Shown here: piece by piece, positions 1-7,205 of the stretch | Layout of the letters: each line of letters opens with the position of its first letter | How positions within the stretch are numbered: position 1 is the first letter of the stretch | Origin: an uncultured Chloroflexota bacterium | Lineage (GTDB): Bacteria > Chloroflexota > Anaerolineae > Aggregatilineales > Phototrophicaceae | Assembly: GCA_937974245.1 (NCBI GenBank) | Contig: CALJKV010000093.1 | Location: forward strand, 1 to 23,725 | Length of the DNA stretch: 23,725 nucleotides | Direction: 5' to 3' | Notes under the pieces: model-generated | Database searches by the model: none | What the model saw: only the letters and a program-made list of their open reading frames with translations | Told to the model about the DNA's origin: nothing | Program-made: the position numbers and the translations under genes

Positions 1-1
1 A

Positions 2-727
2 TATACACTGGCAGTCAAGGGGGATGAGGACGCCGTCGGAACCTACCAATTCAAGCTGTGGGAAGTGCTGCCGCCCCAGAACTTCACCTTTGCTGTTGGC
101 GACACGGTGACTCAGGATCAGCCCGGCGCCGGAGCGGGGAACATCGAATCGCCCGGCAGCCAGGACATCTACACCTTTGCGGCGACAGCGGGGCAGACCG
201 TCTACTTCGACGCCCAGGGTGGCACGTTCTATATGCGCTGGTCAGTAGTGGATGCCGCCGGGACGGTCATCTTTGACGGTGGCCGCATGGTGACGGATGC
301 CGGTATCTTCACGTTGACGCAAGGCGGGACATATACACTGGCAGTCAAAGGGGATGAAGACGCCGTCGGGACGTACCAGTTCAAGGTATGGGAGGTGCCG
401 CCGCCGCAGAACTTCACGTTTGCCATCGGCGACATGGTGACCCAGGACCAGCCTGGTGCCGGGGCGGGGAACATCGAATCGCCCGGCAGCCAGGACATCT
501 ACACCTTTGAGGCCGCGCCGGGACAGCAGGTGACCTTTGATGCCCAGGACGGCAGTTTTTACTTACGCTGGTCAGTGACGGATGCCGCCGGGACGGTCAT
601 CTTTGACGGTGGCCGTATGACCGATGATCCGCTTACCCTCACCCTCGAACAGGGTGGAACCTATACAGTGATGATTTATGGGGACGAAGATGCTGTAGGC
701 ACATATCGTTTCCAGATCATGGAACAG
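2..727 (+). repeat. 330-bp tandem coding repeats
   Basis: The sequence repeats with a period of exactly 330 bp (110 codons): position 1 aligns with 331, and the NFTF codons start at 80 and again at 410. Bases 134-179 and 464-509 are identical over 46 bp, including third codon positions, and another long identical stretch surrounds the AAGTVIFDGG codons. The last copy diverges toward its end. This points to recent duplication or gene conversion. More copies probably lie to the left of the window. Confidence 0.9.
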
Positions 728-733
728 AGATAG
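2..733 (+). CDS. 3' end of a repeat-built secreted/surface protein (PPC-like beta-sandwich repeats), partial
   Basis: The reading frame is open from the left edge of the window, so the true start lies outside; a GTG at 65 is internal to the repeats and is not a likely start. What is visible is the end of one repeat, one full 110-residue repeat, and a last diverging copy that ends the protein. Each unit has the pattern of a pre-peptidase C-terminal (PPC)-like beta-sandwich: QDIYTF, then a G-Q-x-V strand with FDAQ, then a WSVxDAAGTVIFDGG strand pair, then GGTYTLxVxGDEDAVGTY. Such domains are non-catalytic modules in exported proteins. Without the N-terminus neither a signal peptide nor a catalytic domain can be seen, so the overall function is unknown. 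Surface or secreted location is inferred from the domain type. Confidence 0.85.
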   Translation, partial: YTLAVKGDEDAVGTYQFKLWEVLPPQNFTFAVGDTVTQDQPGAGAGNIESPGSQDIYTFAATAGQTVYFDAQGGTFYMRWSVVDAAGTVIFDGGRMVTDAGIFTLTQGGTYTLAVKGDEDAVGTYQFKVWEVPPPQNFTFAIGDMVTQDQPGAGAGNIESPGSQDIYTFEAAPGQQVTFDAQDGSFYLRWSVTDAAGTVIFDGGRMTDDPLTLTLEQGGTYTVMIYGDEDAVGTYRFQIMEQR

Positions 734-855
734 CCTGGAACGGTCACACTTGGAAGGATAAGGGGCTGAGTTGAGTCCCCATGTTCAGGTGAAATCTCAT
801 CTCTCGACTTCGCAGCGCCTGAATTGGGCGACTCGATCAAGCCAATAAATAAAGG

Positions 856-897
856 ATGGCAGACACCCTGCCGCCATTTTAAATTACCACTTTTTTT
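856..897 (+). terminator. possible weak intrinsic terminator upstream of fbp
   Basis: An ATGGCAG arm (856-862) can pair with CTGCC...AT (868-880 region) around the loop ACACC, with a small bulge. It is followed by a T-rich stretch ending in seven T (891-897). It would end the repeat-protein transcript. The bulge and the distance to the T run make it weak. The remainder of the 734-912 gap holds nothing else convincing. Confidence 0.3.
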
Positions 898-912
898 GAA
901 AGGTTAAATCGT

Positions 913-1980
913 ATGGCACCCATCATTACCATCGAACGGCATATCCTTGACCAGCAGCGGCTCTACCCGGAGTCCACCGGGGCGTTCAGCCAGGTGCTCT
1001 ATGACATCGCCCTGTCCGCCAAAATCATTGCGCGAGAGACGACCCGCGCCGGGTTAGTCGGCATTCTGGGCGCGTCCGATGATCATAATGTCTATGGGGA
1101 ACAGCAGCAGAAACTCGACCTCTTCGCCAATGATATGATCTTCAAGATGAATGACCACACCGGGCGGCTGTGCGCGATGGCCTCCGAGGAAAATGAGAAC
1201 CTCATCCCAATTCCAGCGCAATTCAAGACCGGCAAATATGTGCTGCTCTATGACCCGCTGGACGGCTCATCCAACATTGATGTGAACGTCTCCATCGGGA
1301 CCATCTTCTCGGTTCACCGCAAAATCTCAAAGGGCGACCAGGGGACCCTGGAAGACGCCCTCCAGCCAGGGCGCAGGCTGGCCGCTGCCGGGTATGTCGT
1401 CTATGGCAGCAGCACCATGATGGTTTACAGCGCCGGGAACGGGGTGCATGGCTTCACGCTCGACCCCAGCGTAGGCGAATTCCTGCTCAGCCACGAGAAT
1501 ATCCGCGTGCCGAACACGGCCAAATATTACAGCGCCAACCAGGGATACGAGAAATACTGGACGCCGGGTGTACGCCGCTTCACGAAATGGCTGCAAGGTA
1601 TTGAGGGCGAAGGCCGTGAGCCGCTGGCGCATCGCTATATCGGGTCGCTGGTGGCCGATTTCCACCGCAACCTGCTGCGTGGTGGGATTTTCTACTATCC
1701 GGGCGACATGCAGAAAAGAACTGAGCCAGCCGGAAAAATGCGCCTGATGTTCGAGGCGCAGTCATTAGCGTTCCTGGCTGACCAGGCCGGGGGATATGCA
1801 TCCGATGGGGTGGGCAATATCCTCGATATTCAGCCGCACGACCTGCACCAGCGCGTCCCGATGTTCATCGGCAACCGCGATCTGGTTGTGACCGCCGAAA
1901 CTTATATCCGCAATTATGACCAGGACTGGGTGAAAGCCTATACAGCGTTCCGCGAAAAACAGCCTGCTTTCAGCCGATAG
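913..1980 (+). CDS. fbp: fructose-1,6-bisphosphatase, class I
   Basis: Hydrolyses fructose 1,6-bisphosphate to fructose 6-phosphate and phosphate, the committed step of gluconeogenesis, in the cytoplasm. The 355-residue length fits class I enzymes. The class signature DPLDGSSNID lies at 114-123, carrying metal-binding Asp residues. SEENE (91-95) supplies acidic metal ligands. GGIFYYPGD (257-265) and KMRLMFEAQ with Glu281 (275-283), followed by QAGG, match the substrate- and metal-site region of the family. The ATG at 913 is preceded by GAAAGG at 898-903, a 9-base spacing, which supports this start. The gene is transcribed alone and converges on the kinase gene 25 bases downstream. Nothing looks truncated. 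Confidence 0.96.
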   Translation: MAPIITIERHILDQQRLYPESTGAFSQVLYDIALSAKIIARETTRAGLVGILGASDDHNVYGEQQQKLDLFANDMIFKMNDHTGRLCAMASEENENLIPIPAQFKTGKYVLLYDPLDGSSNIDVNVSIGTIFSVHRKISKGDQGTLEDALQPGRRLAAAGYVVYGSSTMMVYSAGNGVHGFTLDPSVGEFLLSHENIRVPNTAKYYSANQGYEKYWTPGVRRFTKWLQGIEGEGREPLAHRYIGSLVADFHRNLLRGGIFYYPGDMQKRTEPAGKMRLMFEAQSLAFLADQAGGYASDGVGNILDIQPHDLHQRVPMFIGNRDLVVTAETYIRNYDQDWVKAYTAFREKQPAFSR

Positions 1981-2005
1981 CTGGCTGGGCGTTCCGGCCT
2001 GCTTC

Positions 2006-2956
2006 CTAGCCAAACCCCGGCAGACCCACGCCGTTATCGTGCAGCACCGCCTCAACCTCGGCGCGGGTTGGGGCGTTGCGCCCGCTGCCGACTTTCCGCA
2101 CAGCAGCCGCGCCACAGGCATTTGCCAGTTGTGCCGCCTCGTGCCAGTCCCAGCCCTGAGAGCGGCCATACACCAGCCCGGCGTTAAAGCAGTCACCCGC
2201 GCCAACCGTATCCACCACTTCCACCGGGAAGCCGGGGACGGTCACCCGCGTTTCTGGCTGGATGACTGTACAGCCCGCCGCGCCCTGCTTCACCACCAGC
2301 GCCGCCGCACCCAGTCCGAACAGAAAGGCGTAGGCGTCTTCCCCCGCGCGGCCATTGGCGGCGAAGGGCACTTCCTCCTCGGTCATCATCAGCACGTCAC
2401 AGCGGGAAAGCAGCGCCTCCACACGCACGAAATCCATATTGCGGATTGTCGGGCCGCTGTCGCAGAAAACCGGGATGCGCGACTCCCGCGCCCGCGCCAG
2501 CACACCGTCTATCAGTGCCGGGAGTTGGACTTCATGCAGGTTATACCCCTGTAAAAAAACGGCATCGCCCGTTTGCGCCAGGCTGTCTATCTCCGGCGCA
2601 TAGTCCACCGGATCGCCAGCGGCAAGACTGCCGATAAATACATGCTCATGGGTAGTGTGGTCAATCAGGTCGTAGACGACGCAGGTCTGCGACCCCGGCA
2701 GGGTGATCGCGCCGCGCAGGTCAACGCCTTCTCCGGTCAGAATCCGCCGCAGTTCGTCCCCGAAGATGTCCGCCCCAATCGCGCCCACCGCCAGCACACC
2801 CAGTCCCAGACGCCGCGCCATAATGTTGAAATTACACCCGCCCCCGGCCTCCAGGTACGCGCCGTGCGTCTCCTGATGCTGGAAAGGCAGCACTGGCAGG
2901 TGTACCGGCATCACCATATCCACGACCAGATCGCCCACCGCGACGACTTGCTTCAT
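2006..2956 (-). CDS. PfkB/ribokinase-family carbohydrate or nucleoside kinase
   Basis: ATP-dependent kinase of the PfkB family (316 residues, usual length), expected to phosphorylate a sugar or nucleoside hydroxyl in the cytoplasm. The N-terminal signature region has the di-glycine AGGGCNFN (37-44) followed by GAIGADIFGDELRRIL. The C-terminal signature is DTVGAGD (249-255), where Asp255 is the expected catalytic base and the GAG run forms the anion hole. It is the last gene of the nucleoside-transport operon, starting 12 bases after the stop of the ADP-ribosylglycohydrolase-family gene; the AAGGGG ribosome-binding sequence overlaps that stop codon. The context suggests ribose, a nucleoside or a related compound as substrate; the exact substrate cannot be read from sequence. 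Ribokinase, adenosine/inosine kinase and pseudouridine kinase all remain possible. Confidence 0.93.
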   Translation of the reverse strand: MKQVVAVGDLVVDMVMPVHLPVLPFQHQETHGAYLEAGGGCNFNIMARRLGLGVLAVGAIGADIFGDELRRILTGEGVDLRGAITLPGSQTCVVYDLIDHTTHEHVFIGSLAAGDPVDYAPEIDSLAQTGDAVFLQGYNLHEVQLPALIDGVLARARESRIPVFCDSGPTIRNMDFVRVEALLSRCDVLMMTEEEVPFAANGRAGEDAYAFLFGLGAAALVVKQGAAGCTVIQPETRVTVPGFPVEVVDTVGAGDCFNAGLVYGRSQGWDWHEAAQLANACGAAAVRKVGSGRNAPTRAEVEAVLHDNGVGLPGFG

Positions 2957-2968
2957 ACCGCCAGCCCC

Positions 2969-3976
2969 TTACTGCGAAACGCGGTTGCGTGCTGCCTGTT
3001 CAATGCCATCCGCAATCTGCCGCACACCATAAGCCGCGAACACCGGATCGTTTTCCAGCGTCTGGATGATACGGTCATCAAACGCGCCGATTCCCTGGTA
3101 TGCCCCGGCGATGGCGCAGGCAATCGCGGCCACCGTATCAGCATCCCCGGAGAGATTGGCAGCGTAAATACCGGTCTGTTTGACATCACCCCCGGCCAGC
3201 GCCAGCACGCCAAAGGCTGCACCTACCGTCTCGACAATCGAGAGCGATGTGCCGACTATGTCGTAGAGTTCACGCAGCCGGGCTTTCACGTCGCCGCCTT
3301 TACGGGCAATATTCACCGCCATTTCGATACGTCGCGTCACTGATGGCCCTAACCAGGCGGGCACTTTCTTCTGGCCGAGTTCCGCGCCCAGCATCCCGGC
3401 GGCGATAATCGCGTCCAGCGTGGCATCGTCGCGCACAGCAACCGCCACCGCTGCCGCTATTGCGCTCGCCCCGGAAATGGCTACGCTCGTGTTGTGCGTG
3501 GGAATACAGGACGTGTATGCCGCTTCAATTGCGCCCATCGGGTCATTGGGATAGAGCAGGCCGACCACCGAGACACGCATCGCCGCACCGTTGGTATCGC
3601 CCATGCGCCCCGTCTCGTGCGGGCTGACGCCGCGCTTGAGCGCCTGGACACCGCGCCGCGTGCTGGGGCCAACATACGGCGAGTCGTCGCCGCCCACCCG
3701 GTCATACCAGCTCACGATAGCCTCTACCGTCGCCTCAAGCGTGACACCACCGTGCTTGAGGTAGGCCTGCGCTAACGAAAAAGCCTGCTCCGAGTCATCG
3801 GTGATACGCCCGGCGGGCAGCCCGGCATGAACGACGTGATCGGGCGGGCCGGGCAGGAAATCGTCTATCCAGCCATACGCTGCCGCCGTCTGATCGGGGT
3901 GGAAGTAAGCGGGCATTCCGAAGGCATCGCCAAAGGCCTGCCCATAAAGTCCGCCGAGTATTTTGTCTTTGTGCAT
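2969..3976 (-). CDS. ADP-ribosylglycohydrolase (DraG/ARH)-family protein
   Basis: Cytoplasmic binuclear-magnesium hydrolase family that cleaves N- or O-glycosidic bonds to ribose, as in removal of ADP-ribose from proteins. The 335 residues begin directly with the family's GGLYGQAFGDAFGMP (8-22). Metal-ligand motifs are present: ITDDSEQA (58-65; TDDS where many members have TDDT), TNGAAMR (128-134), and SGDADTVAA (276-284) with Asp278 and Asp280. Its position between a nucleoside ABC transporter and a PfkB kinase argues for a small-molecule, nucleoside-type substrate rather than a modified protein. E. coli yegU, beside kinase yegV and nucleoside transporter yegT, is a comparable arrangement. 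That role is inference. A 28-bp perfect palindrome lies between it and the upstream permease gene. Confidence 0.92.
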   Translation of the reverse strand: MHKDKILGGLYGQAFGDAFGMPAYFHPDQTAAAYGWIDDFLPGPPDHVVHAGLPAGRITDDSEQAFSLAQAYLKHGGVTLEATVEAIVSWYDRVGGDDSPYVGPSTRRGVQALKRGVSPHETGRMGDTNGAAMRVSVVGLLYPNDPMGAIEAAYTSCIPTHNTSVAISGASAIAAAVAVAVRDDATLDAIIAAGMLGAELGQKKVPAWLGPSVTRRIEMAVNIARKGGDVKARLRELYDIVGTSLSIVETVGAAFGVLALAGGDVKQTGIYAANLSGDADTVAAIACAIAGAYQGIGAFDDRIIQTLENDPVFAAYGVRQIADGIEQAARNRVSQ

Positions 3977-4022
3977 GGTGTTGGTTCCTAGAATTGGTAA
4001 ATGAGGAGAATCGCATTTTCAA

Positions 4023-4050
4023 CAGGGGCATGAGGCGCCTCATGCCCCTG
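4023..4050 (-). promoter_or_regulatory. 28-bp perfect palindrome, intercistronic hairpin
   Basis: The half-site CAGGGGCATGAGGC is followed immediately by its exact reverse complement, giving a 14-bp stem with no mismatch. It sits between permease 2 and the ADP-ribosylglycohydrolase gene. No U-tract follows on the minus strand (TTGAAAATG instead), so it is not a standard intrinsic terminator. An mRNA-stabilising or attenuating element, or a dispersed palindromic repeat, fits better. Its outer arms share AGGGGCA/TGCCCCT with the hairpin at 8781-8814. Confidence 0.8.
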
Positions 4051-4072
4051 GCATAACGTTACAATGTCACCC

Positions 4073-5482
4073 TTAGCCCGCTGCCGGCTTGATGAACCCG
4101 ACTTCGCGCACAAGGTTAAAGCCACCGAACCCCAGCCAGACCAGGGCGCTGACCACGAATCCGGCAATCACTGCCGGGGCGACTTCCATCAGGAGCGCCA
4201 GGAAGAGCGCCAGGTACAGCCCTAACGAAAGCACCGTCGCCACCGCGCTCAACCAGACGCGCTGCGGGATCGTCTCAACCCGGCGCACAAACGGCAGATT
4301 CACACCGATCAGTGCCAGTGACGCGATGCCGATCACCAACGCCAGCGGGTTAGCGACATCCGGGCCACCAAACCCATTGGGCGCGGTAAACAGGCTGACG
4401 GTGATGATGATGCCGATGACAGCCACCATGGCCTGAAGCACGTGCAGAACGCTCAACCGTTGCAGGATGCGCCAGTACCGGGCGTTAAAACCTTCGCCTT
4501 CCGCTGCTCGCAGTGCCTTCAACCGCTGACTCTGGCGGGTTTGCAGCGCGTAGACAACCAGCGCCATGACCGTTGCAACGTACGGGACCATCTGCGGGAG
4601 CTGCGATGGGATTTGCAGCGACCCGATTCGGCTTGCCAGCGCGTCAAAGAAGCCGAACACCAGCGAGGCGGCCATCGTGCCATACGGGTTATTGCCGCCC
4701 AGGAGCGGCGTCGCCAGGGCGATGAAACCACGCCCCGATGTCATGTCACGCTGGAACAGGCTCAGATACCCCATACTCATGTGGATACCGCCTAAACCGG
4801 CCAGCAGCCCACTGAGCATCAGGGCGATGTAACGGGTGCGCTGCACCGGGATACCGACGGACGCCGCCGCTTCCGGGTTTTCGCCCGCCGCCCGCAGGTG
4901 CATCCCGAACGGCGTGCGGTACAGCATGAACGCCACCAGGAACACCGCGATAAACGCGATCCATGTCATGGCGCTCTGGTTATCGAGAATCTGGAAGAAG
5001 AACGGGCCGATCACCGGAATATCGTTGATGAATTCCGGCAGTTGGATGAACGGAATCACGAGGCTGGGCAGGGTGCTGGTGTTGCCCCGGTCGCCGGTCA
5101 GCTCGTACATGATGGCGACTGTTCCCGCCGACCCTAAAAAGCTGATGGCGATACCCGACAAGATTAAGTCCGCCTTCAGCCGCAGGTGGAAGAACGCCAG
5201 CAGCAGTGCCATAAGCCCCGCCACAACCAGCCCCATCACCAGCCCCAACCAGGGGCCAATCACCAGGCCGGTTTCCTGACCGAACCACGTCTGGGCATAG
5301 GCGCTGAAGATCACGCCGGTAAAAGCCGATGCGAGCATCATTCCTTCCAAACCGATATTGATGACCCCGGCGCGATCGGAGATCAATGCGCCCAACGAGG
5401 GAAGCAAAATCGGAGTCGCAACCCGTAAGATCGAAGCGAGAAATGCCGCGCTAAAGATACTCTGAATGACGGTATCAAACAT
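4073..5482 (-). CDS. nucleoside-type ABC transporter permease 2 (YufQ/BPL_transp_2-like) with C-terminal membrane extension
   Basis: Inner-membrane permease of a BMP-type nucleoside importer. Family hallmarks are LGALISDRAGVINIGLEG (30-47), the hydrophobic LRLKADLILSGIAISFLGS helix region, and TPFGMHLRAAGENPEAAASVG (190-210), the cytoplasmic coupling-helix segment that contacts the ATPase. The usual protein ends near residue 310-320. Here about 140 more residues follow with four further predicted membrane segments (roughly 345-365, 379-397, 410-432, 437-456), an uncommon extension. ATG at 5482 was chosen over the GTG at 5488 because GAGGAGG (5495-5489) lies 6 bases before the ATG but touches the GTG. 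It overlaps the upstream permease gene by 8 bases, indicating translational coupling. Confidence 0.93.
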   Translation of the reverse strand: MFDTVIQSIFSAAFLASILRVATPILLPSLGALISDRAGVINIGLEGMMLASAFTGVIFSAYAQTWFGQETGLVIGPWLGLVMGLVVAGLMALLLAFFHLRLKADLILSGIAISFLGSAGTVAIMYELTGDRGNTSTLPSLVIPFIQLPEFINDIPVIGPFFFQILDNQSAMTWIAFIAVFLVAFMLYRTPFGMHLRAAGENPEAAASVGIPVQRTRYIALMLSGLLAGLGGIHMSMGYLSLFQRDMTSGRGFIALATPLLGGNNPYGTMAASLVFGFFDALASRIGSLQIPSQLPQMVPYVATVMALVVYALQTRQSQRLKALRAAEGEGFNARYWRILQRLSVLHVLQAMVAVIGIIITVSLFTAPNGFGGPDVANPLALVIGIASLALIGVNLPFVRRVETIPQRVWLSAVATVLSLGLYLALFLALLMEVAPAVIAGFVVSALVWLGFGGFNLVREVGFIKPAAG

Positions 5483-7205
5483 GAGCACCCTCCTCCACTG
5501 CTACCACCGCGCTGGAATGCGCCAGACTCCGCTGCCGCTGCCGCCGCGCCTGGAAAAATGCGACCAGTGCTTCCGCCGTAATGAGCAGAATAATCACCGC
5601 CTGGATGATGCGCACGATCTCGAAACTCACGTTGGCGTCCCGTTCCATAAACTGCGCCCCGGCACGTAAGTAGGCATAGAGCAAACCGGTGAAGGGGATC
5701 ACCAGCGGGTTATTCCGCGCCAGCAGCGCCACCACGACGCCTTCAAATGCCAGACCAAACGACATGCCGCTCACCAACTGCCGGAAAATCCCCATACTCA
5801 GGTGCGCCCCGGCCAGCCCGGCCACGATACCGCTGACGGCCATCGCAAGCATAATCGTGCGCCGGGTGTTGACTCCGCCGTATTCCGCGAATTTGCGGTT
5901 TGCGCCGACCATGCGGATTTCGTAGCCCAGCGGCGTGCGGGTGATGAGCAGCCAGGTCACGATCACCGTGATAATCACGAGATACACGGCTATCGTCACC
6001 TGGGTATTGGCAACAATCGGCTGGAACTGCCCGGCGGCGACGAAGACCTCCGACGAGTTATAGCCCGCGCCCGGCGGCTTGAGCTGCATCGTCAGCACCA
6101 TCTCAAAAAAGCGAATCGCGACGGTGTTCAGCATGAGCGTAGCGACCAGCTCGTTCGCGCCCAGGTAGGCTTTAAGCGCACCCGGCAGCAGCCCCCACAA
6201 AAATCCTGCTACCATTGACCCCAATATTGCCAATGGGATGAGTAGAAGCGCCGGAAGCTGCGTAAAGCTGAGGACAATCGCCCCGGAAACCAGCGCCCCC
6301 AGGTAAAGCTGCCCTTCCGCGCCCAGCGAAAACTGCTGCGCCCGGAAGACAATCGCAATCGAAAGGCCGACCAGGATCAGCGTCAGTGCGTCCTGTATCC
6401 AGCTCGCCCAGCGGTTGACCCGCCCCAACGCCCCCAGCAAAAACGCATCATAGGCGGCATTGGTGCTGGTGAGCGCCTCGTCAATGACGACATTGAACGG
6501 CACGACTTCCGGGCGTGCCTGGATGGTGTATACACCGTCAGCAGGCAGGGCGAAATCCGCGAGTACCGCATCGTCGGCGCTGCGTACATCGTTCTCACTA
6601 AAGCGTTCAACTTCTTCTTCGGTAGCGCCTGTGCTGGCTAGCAGCAGCGTCCCATCCGGGCCGAGGAGTTCAACTTCCAGGTTGACCGTTGAACGGCGGT
6701 TGGCGACGAATGCCAGGATACTCACAACATCACCCTGGCTGCCGGCGAAGGTATAGACCGCCTCGGTCAGCGGTTCTTTCACGTTCGGCTTGTTGAACTC
6801 ACCACCTCGTGAAAGACCATATTCGAGATCAACCTCGGTATTTTCGACAGGCGTCGCCTCCGAAAGCACCGATACCTTAAACTCACCCTGGGTGTACTTA
6901 TTGGCCGTATCCAGGTTAAAGAAGACCGTCATGAAATAGCCGAGGATGAGCGCGACGATCACCGTCACGATGACGCGCAGCGCGTTCCAGCGCAGTTGGT
7001 GTACCAGCAGTGCCACGCTGATCCCAACCAGGGCGTTCACCATGACAATTGACTGGTAATCGGCGGCGGCAAGCATGTTGTTGTACCATTCGTCCGGCGT
7101 GCTGCCGCTAAACAGCCGGACAGTGAGAAAGAGCGTAACCCCCACCGCGATGGCGATGAGCATCAGCCAGAAAATCAATTGACGTGGTTTGGCCGCTGCC
7201 GTCAT
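5475..7205 (-). CDS. nucleoside-type ABC transporter permease 1 (YufP-like) carrying an inserted extracytoplasmic PPC-like domain
   Basis: Inner-membrane permease of the same importer. The core from about residue 255 matches the family: TLILVGLSIAIVFRAQQFSLGAEGQ (275-299), the NELVATLMLNTVAIRF segment (351-366), and the coupling segment TPLGYEIRMVGANRKFAEYGG (424-444). At 576 residues it is far longer than the usual 350 or so. Three N-terminal membrane segments (about 10-30, 50-68, 77-97) are followed by about 140 non-membrane residues (105-242). These have PPC-like beta-sandwich features: VYTFAGSQGDVVSI, VNLEVELLGPDGTLLLAS, and LADFALPADGVYTIQARP. ATG 7205 overlaps the ATPase stop in an ATGA arrangement, so translation is coupled. 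The insert probably faces the binding protein outside the membrane; that orientation is inferred from topology and not shown directly. Confidence 0.92.
   Translation of the reverse strand: MTAAAKPRQLIFWLMLIAIAVGVTLFLTVRLFSGSTPDEWYNNMLAAADYQSIVMVNALVGISVALLVHQLRWNALRVIVTVIVALILGYFMTVFFNLDTANKYTQGEFKVSVLSEATPVENTEVDLEYGLSRGGEFNKPNVKEPLTEAVYTFAGSQGDVVSILAFVANRRSTVNLEVELLGPDGTLLLASTGATEEEVERFSENDVRSADDAVLADFALPADGVYTIQARPEVVPFNVVIDEALTSTNAAYDAFLLGALGRVNRWASWIQDALTLILVGLSIAIVFRAQQFSLGAEGQLYLGALVSGAIVLSFTQLPALLLIPLAILGSMVAGFLWGLLPGALKAYLGANELVATLMLNTVAIRFFEMVLTMQLKPPGAGYNSSEVFVAAGQFQPIVANTQVTIAVYLVIITVIVTWLLITRTPLGYEIRMVGANRKFAEYGGVNTRRTIMLAMAVSGIVAGLAGAHLSMGIFRQLVSGMSFGLAFEGVVVALLARNNPLVIPFTGLLYAYLRAGAQFMERDANVSFEIVRIIQAVIILLITAEALVAFFQARRQRQRSLAHSSAVVAVEEGAHV
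5489..5495 (-). promoter_or_regulatory. ribosome-binding site that fixes the permease 2 start
   Basis: GAGGAGG on the minus strand lies inside the last codons of permease 1 and 6 bases upstream of ATG 5482. The in-frame GTG at 5488 directly abuts it and would be too close. Confidence 0.7.

Noticed and set aside
1981..2005. Shared bidirectional terminator between fbp and the kinase gene
   Set aside because: TGGCTGGG and CCTAGCCA can pair with one wobble, but the loop is long, the arms run into both coding ends and no T-run is present on either side.
2573..3343. Long plus-strand open frame (256 codons) opposite the kinase and hydrolase genes
   Set aside because: It lies antisense to two well-supported genes, has no recognised domain and an Arg/His/Gln-rich composition typical of the reverse of GC-rich coding sequence.
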